From: SIG603 sp963621245
GTDB taxonomy: Bacteria; Bacillota; Clostridia; Oscillospirales; Acutalibacteraceae
Assembly: GCA_963621245.1 (NCBI GenBank)
Contig: CAVFCW010000013.1
Coordinates: forward strand, 1 to 64,000
Reading direction: 5' to 3'
Length of the DNA: 64,000 nt
Position numbers and translations under genes: made by a program. This document shows positions 53,190 through 62,132 of the stretch, in pieces (positions within the stretch are counted from its first letter, which is position 1; the number at the start of each line of letters is the position of its first letter). A model generated the notes under the pieces. It was given only the letters and a program-made list of their open reading frames with translations. It did no database searches and was not told the DNA's origin.

Positions 53190-54365
53190 ATGAGCGGTAT
53201 TTCAGTTCAGAATATTAATACAGCAAAAGAAAAGTTCGGAGAACTCATTTCAAACGAATCTTCAAGAATCGAGAGAATGAAGGAATCGAGCACACCCACA
53301 GATTTTAGCAAGAAAGATAAGATAGTCATAGGAATTCTTCCCGGAGACGGAATCGGCCCTATCATCATGAAGCAGGCTCTCCGCGTACTCAATGAGTTAG
53401 TCAGCAAAGAGATTGAGGATAACAAAATCGAAGTCAGAACTATTGAGGGAATGACTATCGAGAATCGTGTAGCCAAAATGGAAAGCCTTCCAAAAGAGAT
53501 CATCCCTAAAATTAAGGCTTGTGATGTTCTTGTTAAAGGCCCAATGGTCACACCGAGAGCCGGTGACGGACTTCCCAACCTCATCAGTGCAAATAGCTTG
53601 CTTCGTAGAGAGCTTGAGCTTTTTGCAGCCGTAAGGCCCATTAAGATTCCCGACAAGAACATAGATTGGACATTCTTCCGTGAGAATATCGAGGGAGAAT
53701 ACATCTGGGGAGACAAGGGTATCCAGGTCGACGACGATCTCGCTGTTGATTTCAAGGTTCAGACTAAGCAGGGCAGTGAGAGAATCGCAAGAGCGGCTTT
53801 TGAGTTTGCAAGAAAGAACGGCAAGAAGAATGTTACAATTATCACTAAGGCTAACATTGTTAAGCTTGTTGACGGGAACTTTATCAAAGCAGTTCGTAAG
53901 GTAGGCGAGGAGTATCCCGAAATTGAAATTCAGGAGCGTTTGGTTGACGCTATGTGCGCAAAAATGCTTGATCCCGGATTTAATCAGGGAATAGAAGTTA
54001 TCGTTCTTCCGAACCTTTACGGTGATATTGTTACCGATGTTGCCGCTGAACATGCAGGCGGACTCGGAAATGCTTGCTCTTCCAATATAGGAAATCAGTA
54101 TGCTCTGTTTGAAGCAATTCACGGCACAGCACCTTACCTTATGTCTCACGGCAGAGGTGAATATGCTAATCCTTGCAGCTTGATTCGTGCAATCGGCCAG
54201 ATGCTTATTCATATCGGCTATGCAGACCGTAACGCTCTGCTTGAAAAAGCACTCGAGATTTGCACAGAAACCGAGAAAAAGCTCGTTGTTACAACCTTTG
54301 CAGAGGATGCAAGCGCAGCTGAGTTTACAGATTATCTTATTGAAACCATTCGAAAGATTAGATAA
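53190..54365 (+). CDS. icd: isocitrate dehydrogenase
   Basis: 391 residues of the isocitrate/isopropylmalate dehydrogenase family. GILPGDGIGPIIMKQALRVL, LRRELELFAAVRPIKIP, FRENIEGEYIWGDKG and NLYGDIVTDVAAEHAGGLG are landmark stretches. Oxidatively decarboxylates isocitrate to 2-oxoglutarate, supplying glutamate. Directly behind aconitase, so isocitrate is the expected substrate. NAD or NADP preference is not decided. GGAG overlaps the previous stop. Confidence 0.93.
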   Translation: MSGISVQNINTAKEKFGELISNESSRIERMKESSTPTDFSKKDKIVIGILPGDGIGPIIMKQALRVLNELVSKEIEDNKIEVRTIEGMTIENRVAKMESLPKEIIPKIKACDVLVKGPMVTPRAGDGLPNLISANSLLRRELELFAAVRPIKIPDKNIDWTFFRENIEGEYIWGDKGIQVDDDLAVDFKVQTKQGSERIARAAFEFARKNGKKNVTIITKANIVKLVDGNFIKAVRKVGEEYPEIEIQERLVDAMCAKMLDPGFNQGIEVIVLPNLYGDIVTDVAAEHAGGLGNACSSNIGNQYALFEAIHGTAPYLMSHGRGEYANPCSLIRAIGQMLIHIGYADRNALLEKALEICTETEKKLVVTTFAEDASAAEFTDYLIETIRKIR

Positions 54366-54448
54366 AATTCGTTTCTTTTGTCTATGGCAATTTGTACATT
54401 ATTGTGTTATAATTAACAGTAATGTGAGCGTATTTAATTATTAATTAA

Positions 54449-54489
54449 AAAGGCGTCCATTTTTCTTATGTGTAAAAACGGACGCCTTT
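54449..54489 (+). terminator. terminator of the citDEF-acn-icd operon
   Basis: AAAGGCGTCC-A-TTTTT / AAAAA-C-GGACGCCTTT, long stem with one mismatch. Confidence 0.85.
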
Positions 54490-54527
54490 AACGCTTTTAT
54501 CAAATTGCAAAAACGAAGGTGAACGAT

Positions 54528-55394
54528 ATGAAAGACACAGATTGGGAGATACTGTACGAACTGCACAAGAACCCAAATATGACTAAAGTTGCGAACCTGC
54601 TATATATCACGCAACCCTCTTTAACCAAAAGAATTCAGCATATGGAAGAAGAATTCCAAATAACAATAGTAAACCGCACACCTAAGGGATTGGAATTCAC
54701 GCCCGAAGGAGAGTACCTTGCCGAACAAGCGGGAAAATACAAAACCTTTTTGGAATCCACACGAAGCCATCTTCAAGAGATGAAAGATAATTCCGATTCG
54801 GAAATTGTTATAGGATCTTCATATACATTCAGCAAATATACTCTTTCGGATCTTTTGTTAGACTATCGCAAAAATCATCCCGGTGTAAATTTCACAATCA
54901 TAAATGAACAAAGCGATATTCTGTTTAAAAAAATGCTTGACGAATCTGTTGATGTTGCATTTGTGCGTGATAATTACGAAGGTGCCGTAAATAAAACGCT
55001 TGTAGCCGTAAACAAAGCTTATCTGATAACAAAAGAACCGACAGAACTTGAAAAGTTGCCGCAAATGCAATATATCTCATACAAAACCAACAAGCGTTCA
55101 AGAGATACTCTTTCGGAATGGTGGCACGAGAATTTTAACTCTGATATGCCTGCGGGTATGACCGTCGGTTATGTAGATGTTGCATGGCAAGTAGTCGCCA
55201 AGGGTCTCGGTTATACTTTGGGATACCTTCCAGATAACTTTGTGAACGAATATAATCTTTGTTTAACACCGCTTACACGAAAAGACGGAAGTTTTATCAC
55301 GCGAAACACCTGGTTTCTCTATCCCAAAAGCAAACGAACCTCAAGAACACTGGAAGAATTCGCCGCTTACATTGAGAAAAACTGCAAGTTGTAA
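54528..55394 (+). CDS. LysR-family regulator 1
   Basis: 288 residues from the ATG at 54528 (AAGGTGA upstream). N-terminal winged helix (MTKVANLLYITQPSLTKRIQHMEEEF), then a periplasmic-binding-like effector domain. Located immediately after icd and before a paralogous regulator. Likely controls the citrate lyase and/or lactonase-transporter operons in response to a tricarboxylate. The E. coli ybh locus also contains a LysR gene (ybhD). Confidence 0.9.
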   Translation: MKDTDWEILYELHKNPNMTKVANLLYITQPSLTKRIQHMEEEFQITIVNRTPKGLEFTPEGEYLAEQAGKYKTFLESTRSHLQEMKDNSDSEIVIGSSYTFSKYTLSDLLLDYRKNHPGVNFTIINEQSDILFKKMLDESVDVAFVRDNYEGAVNKTLVAVNKAYLITKEPTELEKLPQMQYISYKTNKRSRDTLSEWWHENFNSDMPAGMTVGYVDVAWQVVAKGLGYTLGYLPDNFVNEYNLCLTPLTRKDGSFITRNTWFLYPKSKRTSRTLEEFAAYIEKNCKL

Positions 55395-55463
55395 TTGTAT
55401 GTAAAACCACATAACACTTTATGAAATAAGAGCCGTGTTCTTCACTTATATCAGTAATTAACT

Positions 55464-56333
55464 ATGAAAGATATTGATTGGAAAATACTAATAACATTAT
55501 ATGAAAAGAAAAGCATGACAAAAGCCGCAGAAGCATTATATATGACTCAATCTGCACTTACAAAAAGAATTCACTCTATTGAAGATGAGTGGAATATTAA
55601 AGTGGTACGCAGAAACAGTCACGGCGTCATATTTACCGAAGAAGGCAAATATCTTGTCAATAAATCAACGATAATGCTTGACTTTCTCAATGAAATTGAA
55701 GAACACTTTGCTCAAAATCGCACACAGAAACCTCTTCTTCGTCTGGGCTTGCCAAATTCTGTTGCAAGACTTCATATGCCTGCGCTTCTAAAGGAATATT
55801 TAAGCGAATTCAATAATATTCAGATTGAAACATCGACCAACACAAGTGACGTTATCACCAATCAACTCACAGGCGGTAACATCGATATTGGTTTTGTCTG
55901 CGGTGATTTTCCTTTCTTGGGCGAAAAAGTTTGTCTGTTCAACGAAAATCTTTATATGGTAACTCCTAAGGGAGTCACGATTGACGATATCATTAAATAT
56001 CCTTTGATTGAATCTAATTTTAACACTTTAGTTAAATTGACCGTAACTCAGTGGTGGAAAAATCATTTCAACATTATGCCTCAGGAAACGCATCGTGTGC
56101 CGTACTCTGATATTGCGATTGAAATGGTGGAGAACGGACTTGGCGTTACCTTTGTTTTCGGAGACAAATGGAAGGTTGACAGTACAAAAGCACAAAAACT
56201 GCTTGTATACGATGGCAGCGGTCAGGTGGTATCAAGAAATGTCTGGATGATGGTGGGGGACGAATGTCTGTCAAATCCGGATATCATGGATTTTGTAACT
56301 TTTGTTGAGCAATATTATCAAGTGAACTGCTGA
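55464..56333 (+). CDS. LysR-family regulator 2
   Basis: 289 residues. HTH with MTKAAEALYMTQSALTKRIHSIEDEW and an effector domain with GLPNSVARLHMPALL. Paralogue of regulator 1 with the same start (MKD-DW). No Shine-Dalgarno sequence precedes the ATG, so expression may be low. Two adjacent LysR genes suggest one per operon or response to two ligands. Confidence 0.9.
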   Translation: MKDIDWKILITLYEKKSMTKAAEALYMTQSALTKRIHSIEDEWNIKVVRRNSHGVIFTEEGKYLVNKSTIMLDFLNEIEEHFAQNRTQKPLLRLGLPNSVARLHMPALLKEYLSEFNNIQIETSTNTSDVITNQLTGGNIDIGFVCGDFPFLGEKVCLFNENLYMVTPKGVTIDDIIKYPLIESNFNTLVKLTVTQWWKNHFNIMPQETHRVPYSDIAIEMVENGLGVTFVFGDKWKVDSTKAQKLLVYDGSGQVVSRNVWMMVGDECLSNPDIMDFVTFVEQYYQVNC

Positions 56334-56351
56334 ACGGCAGTTCACTTTTTT
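56322..56351 (+). terminator. terminator of regulator 2
   Basis: GTGAACTG / CAGTTCAC followed by TTTTTT; the stem overlaps the last codons. Confidence 0.88.
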
Positions 56352-56504
56352 CTTAATGTCAAAAAGCCTAGCAAAATAGATTCTCTGTATATTTAATGAA
56401 TTTAATCAAAGGGATATCCATTGTTGATTTTCAATATAGCTCATTCCAATTTGGAATATTGGGCTTGTCTGTTCGCGAATTTCCTTTTTATACTTGTCCT
56501 GTCT

Positions 56505-56561
56505 TATAATAAATGTATACAAATTCTTGATTTTGACAACGTTCAGAAAAGTCAATGTTAA
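56505..56561 (+). promoter_or_regulatory. control region of the lactonase-transporter operon
   Basis: TTATAATAAA is followed by the 15-base motif ATACAAATTCTTGAT (56517-56531), exactly inverted at 48280-48294 before citD. TTGACA at 56533-56538 with TGTTAA 17 bases on is a possible promoter. The stretch 56352-56504 shows nothing else. Confidence 0.55.
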
Positions 56562-56612
56562 AAAAATCACAAATAATTTTGGTGCCGATCAGGTGTACTA
56601 AGGAGGATTATC

Positions 56613-57662
56613 ATGACGATTGCATATGTAGGATGCAGATCAACAAAAGAGCGAAATGCAAGAGGTAAGGGACTTAAGGTTTACAACATCAGTGAATCCG
56701 GTGAATGGAACGAGATTCAGTGCCTCAAAACAGAGGAGAATCCGTCGTACCAGACAATGGATCTCACAGAGCAGTTTTTATACTCTGTCCACGGTGATTT
56801 CACAATGGTAAGTAGTTATAAGATTGCAGAGGACGGAACTTTAACTCATCTTAACACAATAGATATCGGAGGTAAAAACCCTGTATTTATTACTGTTGAC
56901 AAGACAAACAAATATCTTGTAGTCGCTACATTGCAGGGCGGAGCAGTTTATGTTATCAAGCGCAATGAAGACGGTACATTGGGCAATATCGCATCAAAGA
57001 CATGTATGGAAGGTCAGGGCGAGGGTAAAATATCTTTTGCTCATCAGTGCATTTGGGATCAGAACAAAGAATACCTTTTTGTTGTAACTCAGGCAAGAAT
57101 TCAGGGATACGGCATGGTAAGAGTTTTCCGCTTTAATTCTGAAGACGGCTCTTTAACAACAACCGACACATACTATTCAAGAACTTACGATGAGCCGAGA
57201 CATGTTTCTATTCATCCCAACAATCGTTTTGTTTACCTCATTAACGAAAAAGGAAACAGAATGACTTATCTTTCATTTGACGATAAGACAGGTAAGCTTA
57301 CCGCAAGGCAGAATCTTCCTTCATTGCCGGAAACCTATACGGGCGAAGGACAGGCAAGCGCATCCGTTCTTGATAAAAACGGTGAAATATTAATCGGTTC
57401 AAACCGTATTCACGAGTCAATCGTAGTCTACAGAATCGATCAGAACACGGGATACATGAAAGAACTCGGATTCTATCCGACACTCGGACTCACCCCACGT
57501 TTTATTTCTTTCAATTTGGATTACAGCAAATTTTATGTTGCAAATGAAGACAGCGATACAATTGTTGAAATGAAGCTCGACTCCGAAACAGGACTTATGA
57601 CTTACACAGGAAAAATTATTCCCACAGAAAGCCCTGTTTGCATTACCTTTAAGGAGGTCTGA
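56613..57662 (+). CDS. YbhE/Pgl-type lactonase (beta-propeller)
   Basis: 349 residues, normal length for the 7-bladed lactonase family that includes E. coli 6-phosphogluconolactonase YbhE and fungal carboxymuconate cyclase. Repeated blade motifs include AHQCIWDQNKEYLFVV, DEPRHVSIHPNNRFVYLINE and LTPRFISFNLDYSKFYVAN. No pentose phosphate genes are nearby; in this tricarboxylate locus it may open a lactone such as isocitrate lactone, which is inference. AAGGAGG precedes the ATG; transporter follows after 2 bases. Confidence 0.88.
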   Translation: MTIAYVGCRSTKERNARGKGLKVYNISESGEWNEIQCLKTEENPSYQTMDLTEQFLYSVHGDFTMVSSYKIAEDGTLTHLNTIDIGGKNPVFITVDKTNKYLVVATLQGGAVYVIKRNEDGTLGNIASKTCMEGQGEGKISFAHQCIWDQNKEYLFVVTQARIQGYGMVRVFRFNSEDGSLTTTDTYYSRTYDEPRHVSIHPNNRFVYLINEKGNRMTYLSFDDKTGKLTARQNLPSLPETYTGEGQASASVLDKNGEILIGSNRIHESIVVYRIDQNTGYMKELGFYPTLGLTPRFISFNLDYSKFYVANEDSDTIVEMKLDSETGLMTYTGKIIPTESPVCITFKEV

Positions 57663-57664
57663 TT

Positions 57665-58921
57665 ATGAATTTGGGTCTTATTTCTTTAATTCTGTTGCTT
57701 GTTGCAATTGCCGTCGGTTTCTGGAGAAACTGTAACGTCGGAATTTTGTGCACAGGATTTGCAATGATTCTTGGCATCATTTACGGTTTGAGCACCAAAG
57801 AGATAATCTCAGGCTTCAGCTCGTCTCTGTTTGTTCAGATGGTCGGTATCACTTACCTTTTCTCAATCATTAACGGAAACGGAACTCTTGAGCTCCTTGC
57901 AAGGAAAATGGTTGCTCTTGTCGGAACAAAAAAGCGTCTTATCCCTATTGTAATATACATTCTCGGATTTGCTATTTGTGCCGTAGGCCCCGGTGCCATT
58001 CCCAGCCTTGCAATTATACCTGTTATTGCAATTCCTGTTGCAGTATCAGCCGGTATCAACCCGATTATGACCGCTATCATCGGCGACTTAGGCGTTATGT
58101 CAGGCCGTATGAGCCCGCTTACTCCCGAAAGTGCTGTTGTTCGTGAGCTTATGGAAGAGCAGGGCTTAACAGGCAACACAATACCGATTATGATTGGTAT
58201 GATTATAACAGCTATTGTTACAGGTATTCTGGTCTATATCTATTACAAAGGCTGGAAAGTTGATGCAAACTCTTCAGTAACACGCATAAAAGATTTACCT
58301 AAGTTCAATGTCAGACAGTGGCTTTCGTTAATCGGCCTTTTGGTTCTTGCTGTAGGCGTTCTGTTCTTCTCTTGGAATGCAGGTCTTACCGGATTCTTAG
58401 TAGGAAGCATCTTGGTTGTTCTCGGTGACGGTCAAGAAAAAAAGGCAATCGCCGGTATTCCTTGGAATGTTATCCTTATGGTTCTAGGCGTTGGAATCTT
58501 GATGAATATAGTTTCTATTTCTGGCGGAATCGATATCATGGTTTCTGCTTTGGAGAAAATCATGGGTCACCGCACAGCATCCATGATTATGGCTATCACA
58601 GCAGGTTTCATGTCTTTCTTCAGCTCGGGACTTGGAGTTGTATTCCCAACCTTAATACCAACCGCAAGCGGATTGGCATCAAGTCTTGGCGTTAGCGCCG
58701 TTCAGCTCGTAACAGTAATTGTTATCGGCGGCACTGTTTCAGGCTTCACACCGATTTCAACAACAGGTGCTCTTATCATGGCAGGTGTTGCTCAGCAGGA
58801 AAATGCCGAAGAGCGTTTCCCTCAGAACAAGCTTTTTGTTGAGCTGTTTGCCGTATCCTTCATTGCACTTGCCGTACTTGCAATATTTGCTTTCTTGGGA
58901 ATTTACGGTCTGTTCACATAA
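57665..58921 (+). CDS. ion-transporter-superfamily carrier for di/tricarboxylate (MatC/SLC13-like)
   Basis: 418 residues, about 11 membrane segments with two duplicated halves, each with a proline/glycine/serine-rich hairpin (MSGRMSPLTPESAVV and GGTVSGFTPISTTGALI). Similar to MatC/DASS-type carboxylate carriers. Position between lactonase and YbhJ-like protein corresponds to ybhI of E. coli, also a DASS-family carrier. Likely imports citrate, aconitate or a related acid with Na+ or H+. GGAGG lies upstream. Confidence 0.85.
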   Translation: MNLGLISLILLLVAIAVGFWRNCNVGILCTGFAMILGIIYGLSTKEIISGFSSSLFVQMVGITYLFSIINGNGTLELLARKMVALVGTKKRLIPIVIYILGFAICAVGPGAIPSLAIIPVIAIPVAVSAGINPIMTAIIGDLGVMSGRMSPLTPESAVVRELMEEQGLTGNTIPIMIGMIITAIVTGILVYIYYKGWKVDANSSVTRIKDLPKFNVRQWLSLIGLLVLAVGVLFFSWNAGLTGFLVGSILVVLGDGQEKKAIAGIPWNVILMVLGVGILMNIVSISGGIDIMVSALEKIMGHRTASMIMAITAGFMSFFSSGLGVVFPTLIPTASGLASSLGVSAVQLVTVIVIGGTVSGFTPISTTGALIMAGVAQQENAEERFPQNKLFVELFAVSFIALAVLAIFAFLGIYGLFT

Positions 58922-58962
58922 AGCAGAACTGCTGTACAGTATTATTATTCAAGCAAAATTTC

Positions 58963-59000
58963 ATCACAGAGGGAGCCACGCTTTCTCTGTGATTTTGTTT
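58963..59000 (+). terminator. terminator of the lactonase-transporter operon
   Basis: ATCACAGAG / CTCTGTGAT followed by TTTGTTT. Confidence 0.85.
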
Positions 59001-59020
59001 AAATTGGCTTAACTATACAA

Positions 59021-59056
59021 TTTAGTAATGACAATATTATCTTTGTGAATTAGATT
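59021..59056 (+). repeat. copy 1 of a 36-base repeat flanking the YbhJ-like gene
   Basis: Begins TTTAGTAAT and ends GTGAATTAGATT; matches 61502-61537 at 31 of 36 positions in direct orientation. Between this and the ATG at 59207 there should be a promoter; I see no strong consensus pair. Confidence 0.6.
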
Positions 59057-59206
59057 TTATTGCTTTGTTCTATTATACTTAACTTAGAGATAAACGTTAG
59101 GCAAACAAATAATTACAAGTTTATTTGCTTAACATTATCCTAAAAAGTAATTTTAATTCAATTTAAATACGTGTAAAAACTTCAAAAAAGAGAAAGGATA
59201 ATTGTT

Positions 59207-61474
59207 ATGGTAAAATTATACGACGAAGGTGTGTACCTGTTAAACGGAACAGAGATTGTTACAGAGTCTGAAGCTCAGCCCTCTTTGAATAAGAGCGAAG
59301 CTAAAAAGGGCACTATTGCTTATTCTATCTTAAAGGCACACAACACATCCGACAACATGGATAATCTGAAAATCAAATTTGATGCAATGGCCAGCCACGA
59401 TATCACATTTGTAGGAATTATCCAGACAGCTAAGGCTTCAGGATTAAAAGAATTCCCAATTCCTTATGTTTTGACAAACTGCCACAATTCACTTTGTGCA
59501 GTCGGCGGAACAATCAACGAGGACGATCACGTTTTCGGACTTTCTGCAGCTAAGAAGTACGGCGGTATATTTGTTCCGCCTCATGTAGCCGTTATTCACC
59601 AGTACATGCGTGAGACAATGGCTGGATGCGGAAAGATGATTCTCGGATCTGACTCACACACACGTTACGGCGCTCTAGGAACTATGGCTATCGGCGAAGG
59701 CGGCGGAGAGCTCGTAAAGCAGCTCCTTTGCGACACATATGATGTAGCTTATCCCGGAGTTATAGCTATCTACATGACAGGTAAGCCGAATCCGGGTGTA
59801 GGCCCTCAGGATATCGCTCTTGCAATTATCGGCGCTGTTTATAAGAACGGTTACGTAAAGAACAAGGTTATGGAGTTTGTTGGTCCCGGAGTAAGCAGCA
59901 TGACAGCTGATTACAGAAACGGCATCGACGTTATGACAACAGAGACAACTTGTTTGTCTTCTATTTGGAGAACCGACGAGAAAACAGAAGCTTTCTTAAG
60001 CGTTCACGGCAGACAGAACGAGTATAAGGAACTCAATCCAGCAGATTGTGCTTACTACGACGGAATGGTATATGTAGATTTGTCCACAGTTAAGCCGATG
60101 ATTGCTTTGCCTTGCCACCCCAGCAACACATTCGAAATTGATGAGTTAAACGCTAACCTCGAGGATATTTTGCATGAGGCAGAGCAGAATGTTCTTAAGC
60201 TTTCCGATAACCCTGATATTCACTTCAGCCTTATGGATAAAATCAAGGATGGCAAGCTCATGGTTCAGCAGGGAATCATCGCCGGTTGCGCTGGCGGTAC
60301 TTACACAAATATTATGGATGCCGCTCACATTCTCAAAAACGCAAAAACAGGAAACGATGTATTCTCTTTGTCTGTTTATCCTTCATCCTTACCTGTTTAT
60401 ATGGATCTCGTCAAGAAGGGTGCTATTTCAGATCTTATGGCTTCCGGTGCAATTTTGAAGACAGCATTTTGCGGACCTTGCTTTGGTGCAGGCGATACTC
60501 CTGCAAATAATGCTCTCTCAATTCGTCACACAACAAGAAACTTCCCAAACAGAGAAGGTTCAAAGCCAGGTGTCGGTCAGCTTTCAGCTGTCGCACTTAT
60601 GGACGCTCGTTCAATCGCTGCTACTGCTGCTAACGGCGGAGTTCTTACTTCTGCAACTCAGTATGCCGATGATTATGTTGTTCCTGAGTACGAGTACGAC
60701 AACAGCTCTTATGAGTCAAGAATATTCAATGGCTACGATAAACCGGAGAAAGATTCATCTCTTGTTTACGGTCCCAACATCAAGGATTGGCCTGAGATGA
60801 GCGCACTTACAGATAATATTCTCTTAAAGGTTTGCTCGAAGATAATGGATTCTGTTACCACAACAGACGAGTTAATTCCTTCAGGTGAAACATCTTCTTA
60901 CAGATCAAATCCGCTCGGCCTTGCTGAATTCGCTCTTTCCCGTCGTGATCCCGAGTATGTCGGACGCACAAAAGCAGTTGATAAGATCGAGAAGGCAAGA
61001 ACAGCGGGCAAATCCGTAACAGAGGTTGAGCCGGAACTTGAAGATGTTTATGCAAAGATTTCCGATAAGTTCGGAACAGTCGATACAAAGAGCACCGAAG
61101 TAGGAAGCGTAATTTACTGCGTAAGACCCGGCGACGGTTCTGCAAGAGAACAGGCAGCAAGCTGCCAGAGAGTTATAGGCGGTCTTGCAAATATCTGCGA
61201 AGAATACGCTACCAAGAGATATCGTTCAAATGTTATGAACTGGGGCATGCTCCCATTCCAGATGAAAGAAGTTCCTGAGTTTGAAGTAGGCGATTACATC
61301 TATATTCCGAACATCAAGGAAGCTTTAAACGGTGATATGCAAAATATCAAAGCTTACATCGTAAGCAAAAACATGAAAGAGATTTCACTTTACATTGCAC
61401 CTATGACAAATGAAGAAAAGGCAATCGTTCGTGCTGGATGCCTCATCAATTACAATCGTGGCAAAAACAAGTAA
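59207..61474 (+). CDS. ybhJ: YbhJ-like aconitase-superfamily hydratase
   Basis: 755 residues, matching the size of E. coli YbhJ and unlike the compact aconitase upstream. Aconitase landmarks: GSDSHTRYGALGTM, the cluster cysteines CGPCFGAGDTP, TTDELIPSG for the swivel domain and PGDGSAREQAA. The usual GSCTN cysteine site is replaced by AGCAGGTYTN, with the Cys displaced, so cluster binding may differ. Substrate unknown; the locus suggests a citrate- or aconitate-related acid. AGAAAGGA precedes the ATG. Gene symbol given by similarity and neighbourhood only. Confidence 0.85.
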   Translation: MVKLYDEGVYLLNGTEIVTESEAQPSLNKSEAKKGTIAYSILKAHNTSDNMDNLKIKFDAMASHDITFVGIIQTAKASGLKEFPIPYVLTNCHNSLCAVGGTINEDDHVFGLSAAKKYGGIFVPPHVAVIHQYMRETMAGCGKMILGSDSHTRYGALGTMAIGEGGGELVKQLLCDTYDVAYPGVIAIYMTGKPNPGVGPQDIALAIIGAVYKNGYVKNKVMEFVGPGVSSMTADYRNGIDVMTTETTCLSSIWRTDEKTEAFLSVHGRQNEYKELNPADCAYYDGMVYVDLSTVKPMIALPCHPSNTFEIDELNANLEDILHEAEQNVLKLSDNPDIHFSLMDKIKDGKLMVQQGIIAGCAGGTYTNIMDAAHILKNAKTGNDVFSLSVYPSSLPVYMDLVKKGAISDLMASGAILKTAFCGPCFGAGDTPANNALSIRHTTRNFPNREGSKPGVGQLSAVALMDARSIAATAANGGVLTSATQYADDYVVPEYEYDNSSYESRIFNGYDKPEKDSSLVYGPNIKDWPEMSALTDNILLKVCSKIMDSVTTTDELIPSGETSSYRSNPLGLAEFALSRRDPEYVGRTKAVDKIEKARTAGKSVTEVEPELEDVYAKISDKFGTVDTKSTEVGSVIYCVRPGDGSAREQAASCQRVIGGLANICEEYATKRYRSNVMNWGMLPFQMKEVPEFEVGDYIYIPNIKEALNGDMQNIKAYIVSKNMKEISLYIAPMTNEEKAIVRAGCLINYNRGKNK

Positions 61475-61501
61475 TTTAACTTTACACATTACTCAATAAA
61501 C

Positions 61502-61537
61502 TTTAGTAATAGCAGTATAATCTTTCTGAATTAGATT
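61502..61537 (+). repeat. copy 2 of the 36-base repeat
   Basis: Starts 28 bases after the YbhJ-like stop. Overlaps the terminator hairpin below; copy 1 does not keep the complementary arm. Confidence 0.6.
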
Positions 61538-61555
61538 CTTTGAGATTATACTGCT
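61511..61555 (+). terminator. terminator of the YbhJ-like gene
   Basis: Perfect 13-bp arms AGCAGTATAATCT / AGATTATACTGCT with a 19-base loop, then ATACTTT. Confidence 0.75.
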
Positions 61556-61646
61556 ATACTTTAATTAAGGAACAGGAATAAATGGTGTTCCTGAAAATCA
61601 CAAACCACTGAAAAAATGAAATTTAAATTGTGTGGAGGTATTTATT

Positions 61647-61811
61647 ATGACAGCAACAAAAGAACTTAATTTCACATCGGTTTTCGGAAGCTACATTATG
61701 AAAACACAGTTTGAAATTTTATGTGCAAAAAAGCAGGGAAATAGCAATGATGTAAACAGCAAAAATTATGTTCTGCAGGAAACTGTAGAGGACTATATTG
61801 AGCAAGCATAA
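61647..61811 (+). CDS. 54-residue protein of unknown function
   Basis: ATG with GGAGG 8 bases upstream, then 54 codons ending TAA. It contains SVFGSYIMKTQFEIL then KKQG and YVLQETVEDYIEQA; no family recognised. The good ribosome site supports expression. It lies at the border between the tricarboxylate locus and the phage-derived region. Confidence 0.5.
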   Translation: MTATKELNFTSVFGSYIMKTQFEILCAKKQGNSNDVNSKNYVLQETVEDYIEQA

Positions 61812-62111
61812 TTCTTTTATTCAGCTTTCAACATGCATACTTTCTTATACATATTAAACTAAGGCATAGTAAAACCAAAATTCCAAATAATGCTTAGGCT
61901 TTCAAAGCGATACAAAAACTTGATAAACCGTAGCATTTGAGGCGAGAAGGACGGCACTTTTGGTGTCGTCCGTTTTCGTTATCCTCGTTTCTTTCTTTCA
62001 ACACTTGGCTTTCAACACTTGGATAGCGTGCCCGTGCAGTTATCAATTCATGGTTCGTTGACCGCTACTTATCGTTGACAGGCAAGGGAGATTATAGTAA
62101 CATTGATGTAG
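61812..62111. other. non-coding junction region
   Basis: No gene visible. A hairpin GGACGGCAC / GTGTCGTCC (61949-61975) followed by GTTTTCG is a likely terminator. TTTCAACACTTGG is repeated in tandem at about 61998-62024. The phage-gene fragment begins after a stop at 62109-62111. Confidence 0.5.
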
Positions 62112-62132
62112 ATACTCGGCACACTCGACAGC

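Noticed and set aside
53397..54212. 271-codon minus-strand frame inside isocitrate dehydrogenase
   Set aside because: The plus-strand gene is certain; the antisense frame is a codon-bias artefact with no ribosome site.
60174..60800. Several plus-strand frames inside the YbhJ-like gene
   Set aside because: Overlapping shadows in other frames of a clearly coding region.
61998..62024. Tandem TTTCAACACTTGG copies as an attachment site
   Set aside because: Only two short adjacent copies and no matching partner seen elsewhere in the window.
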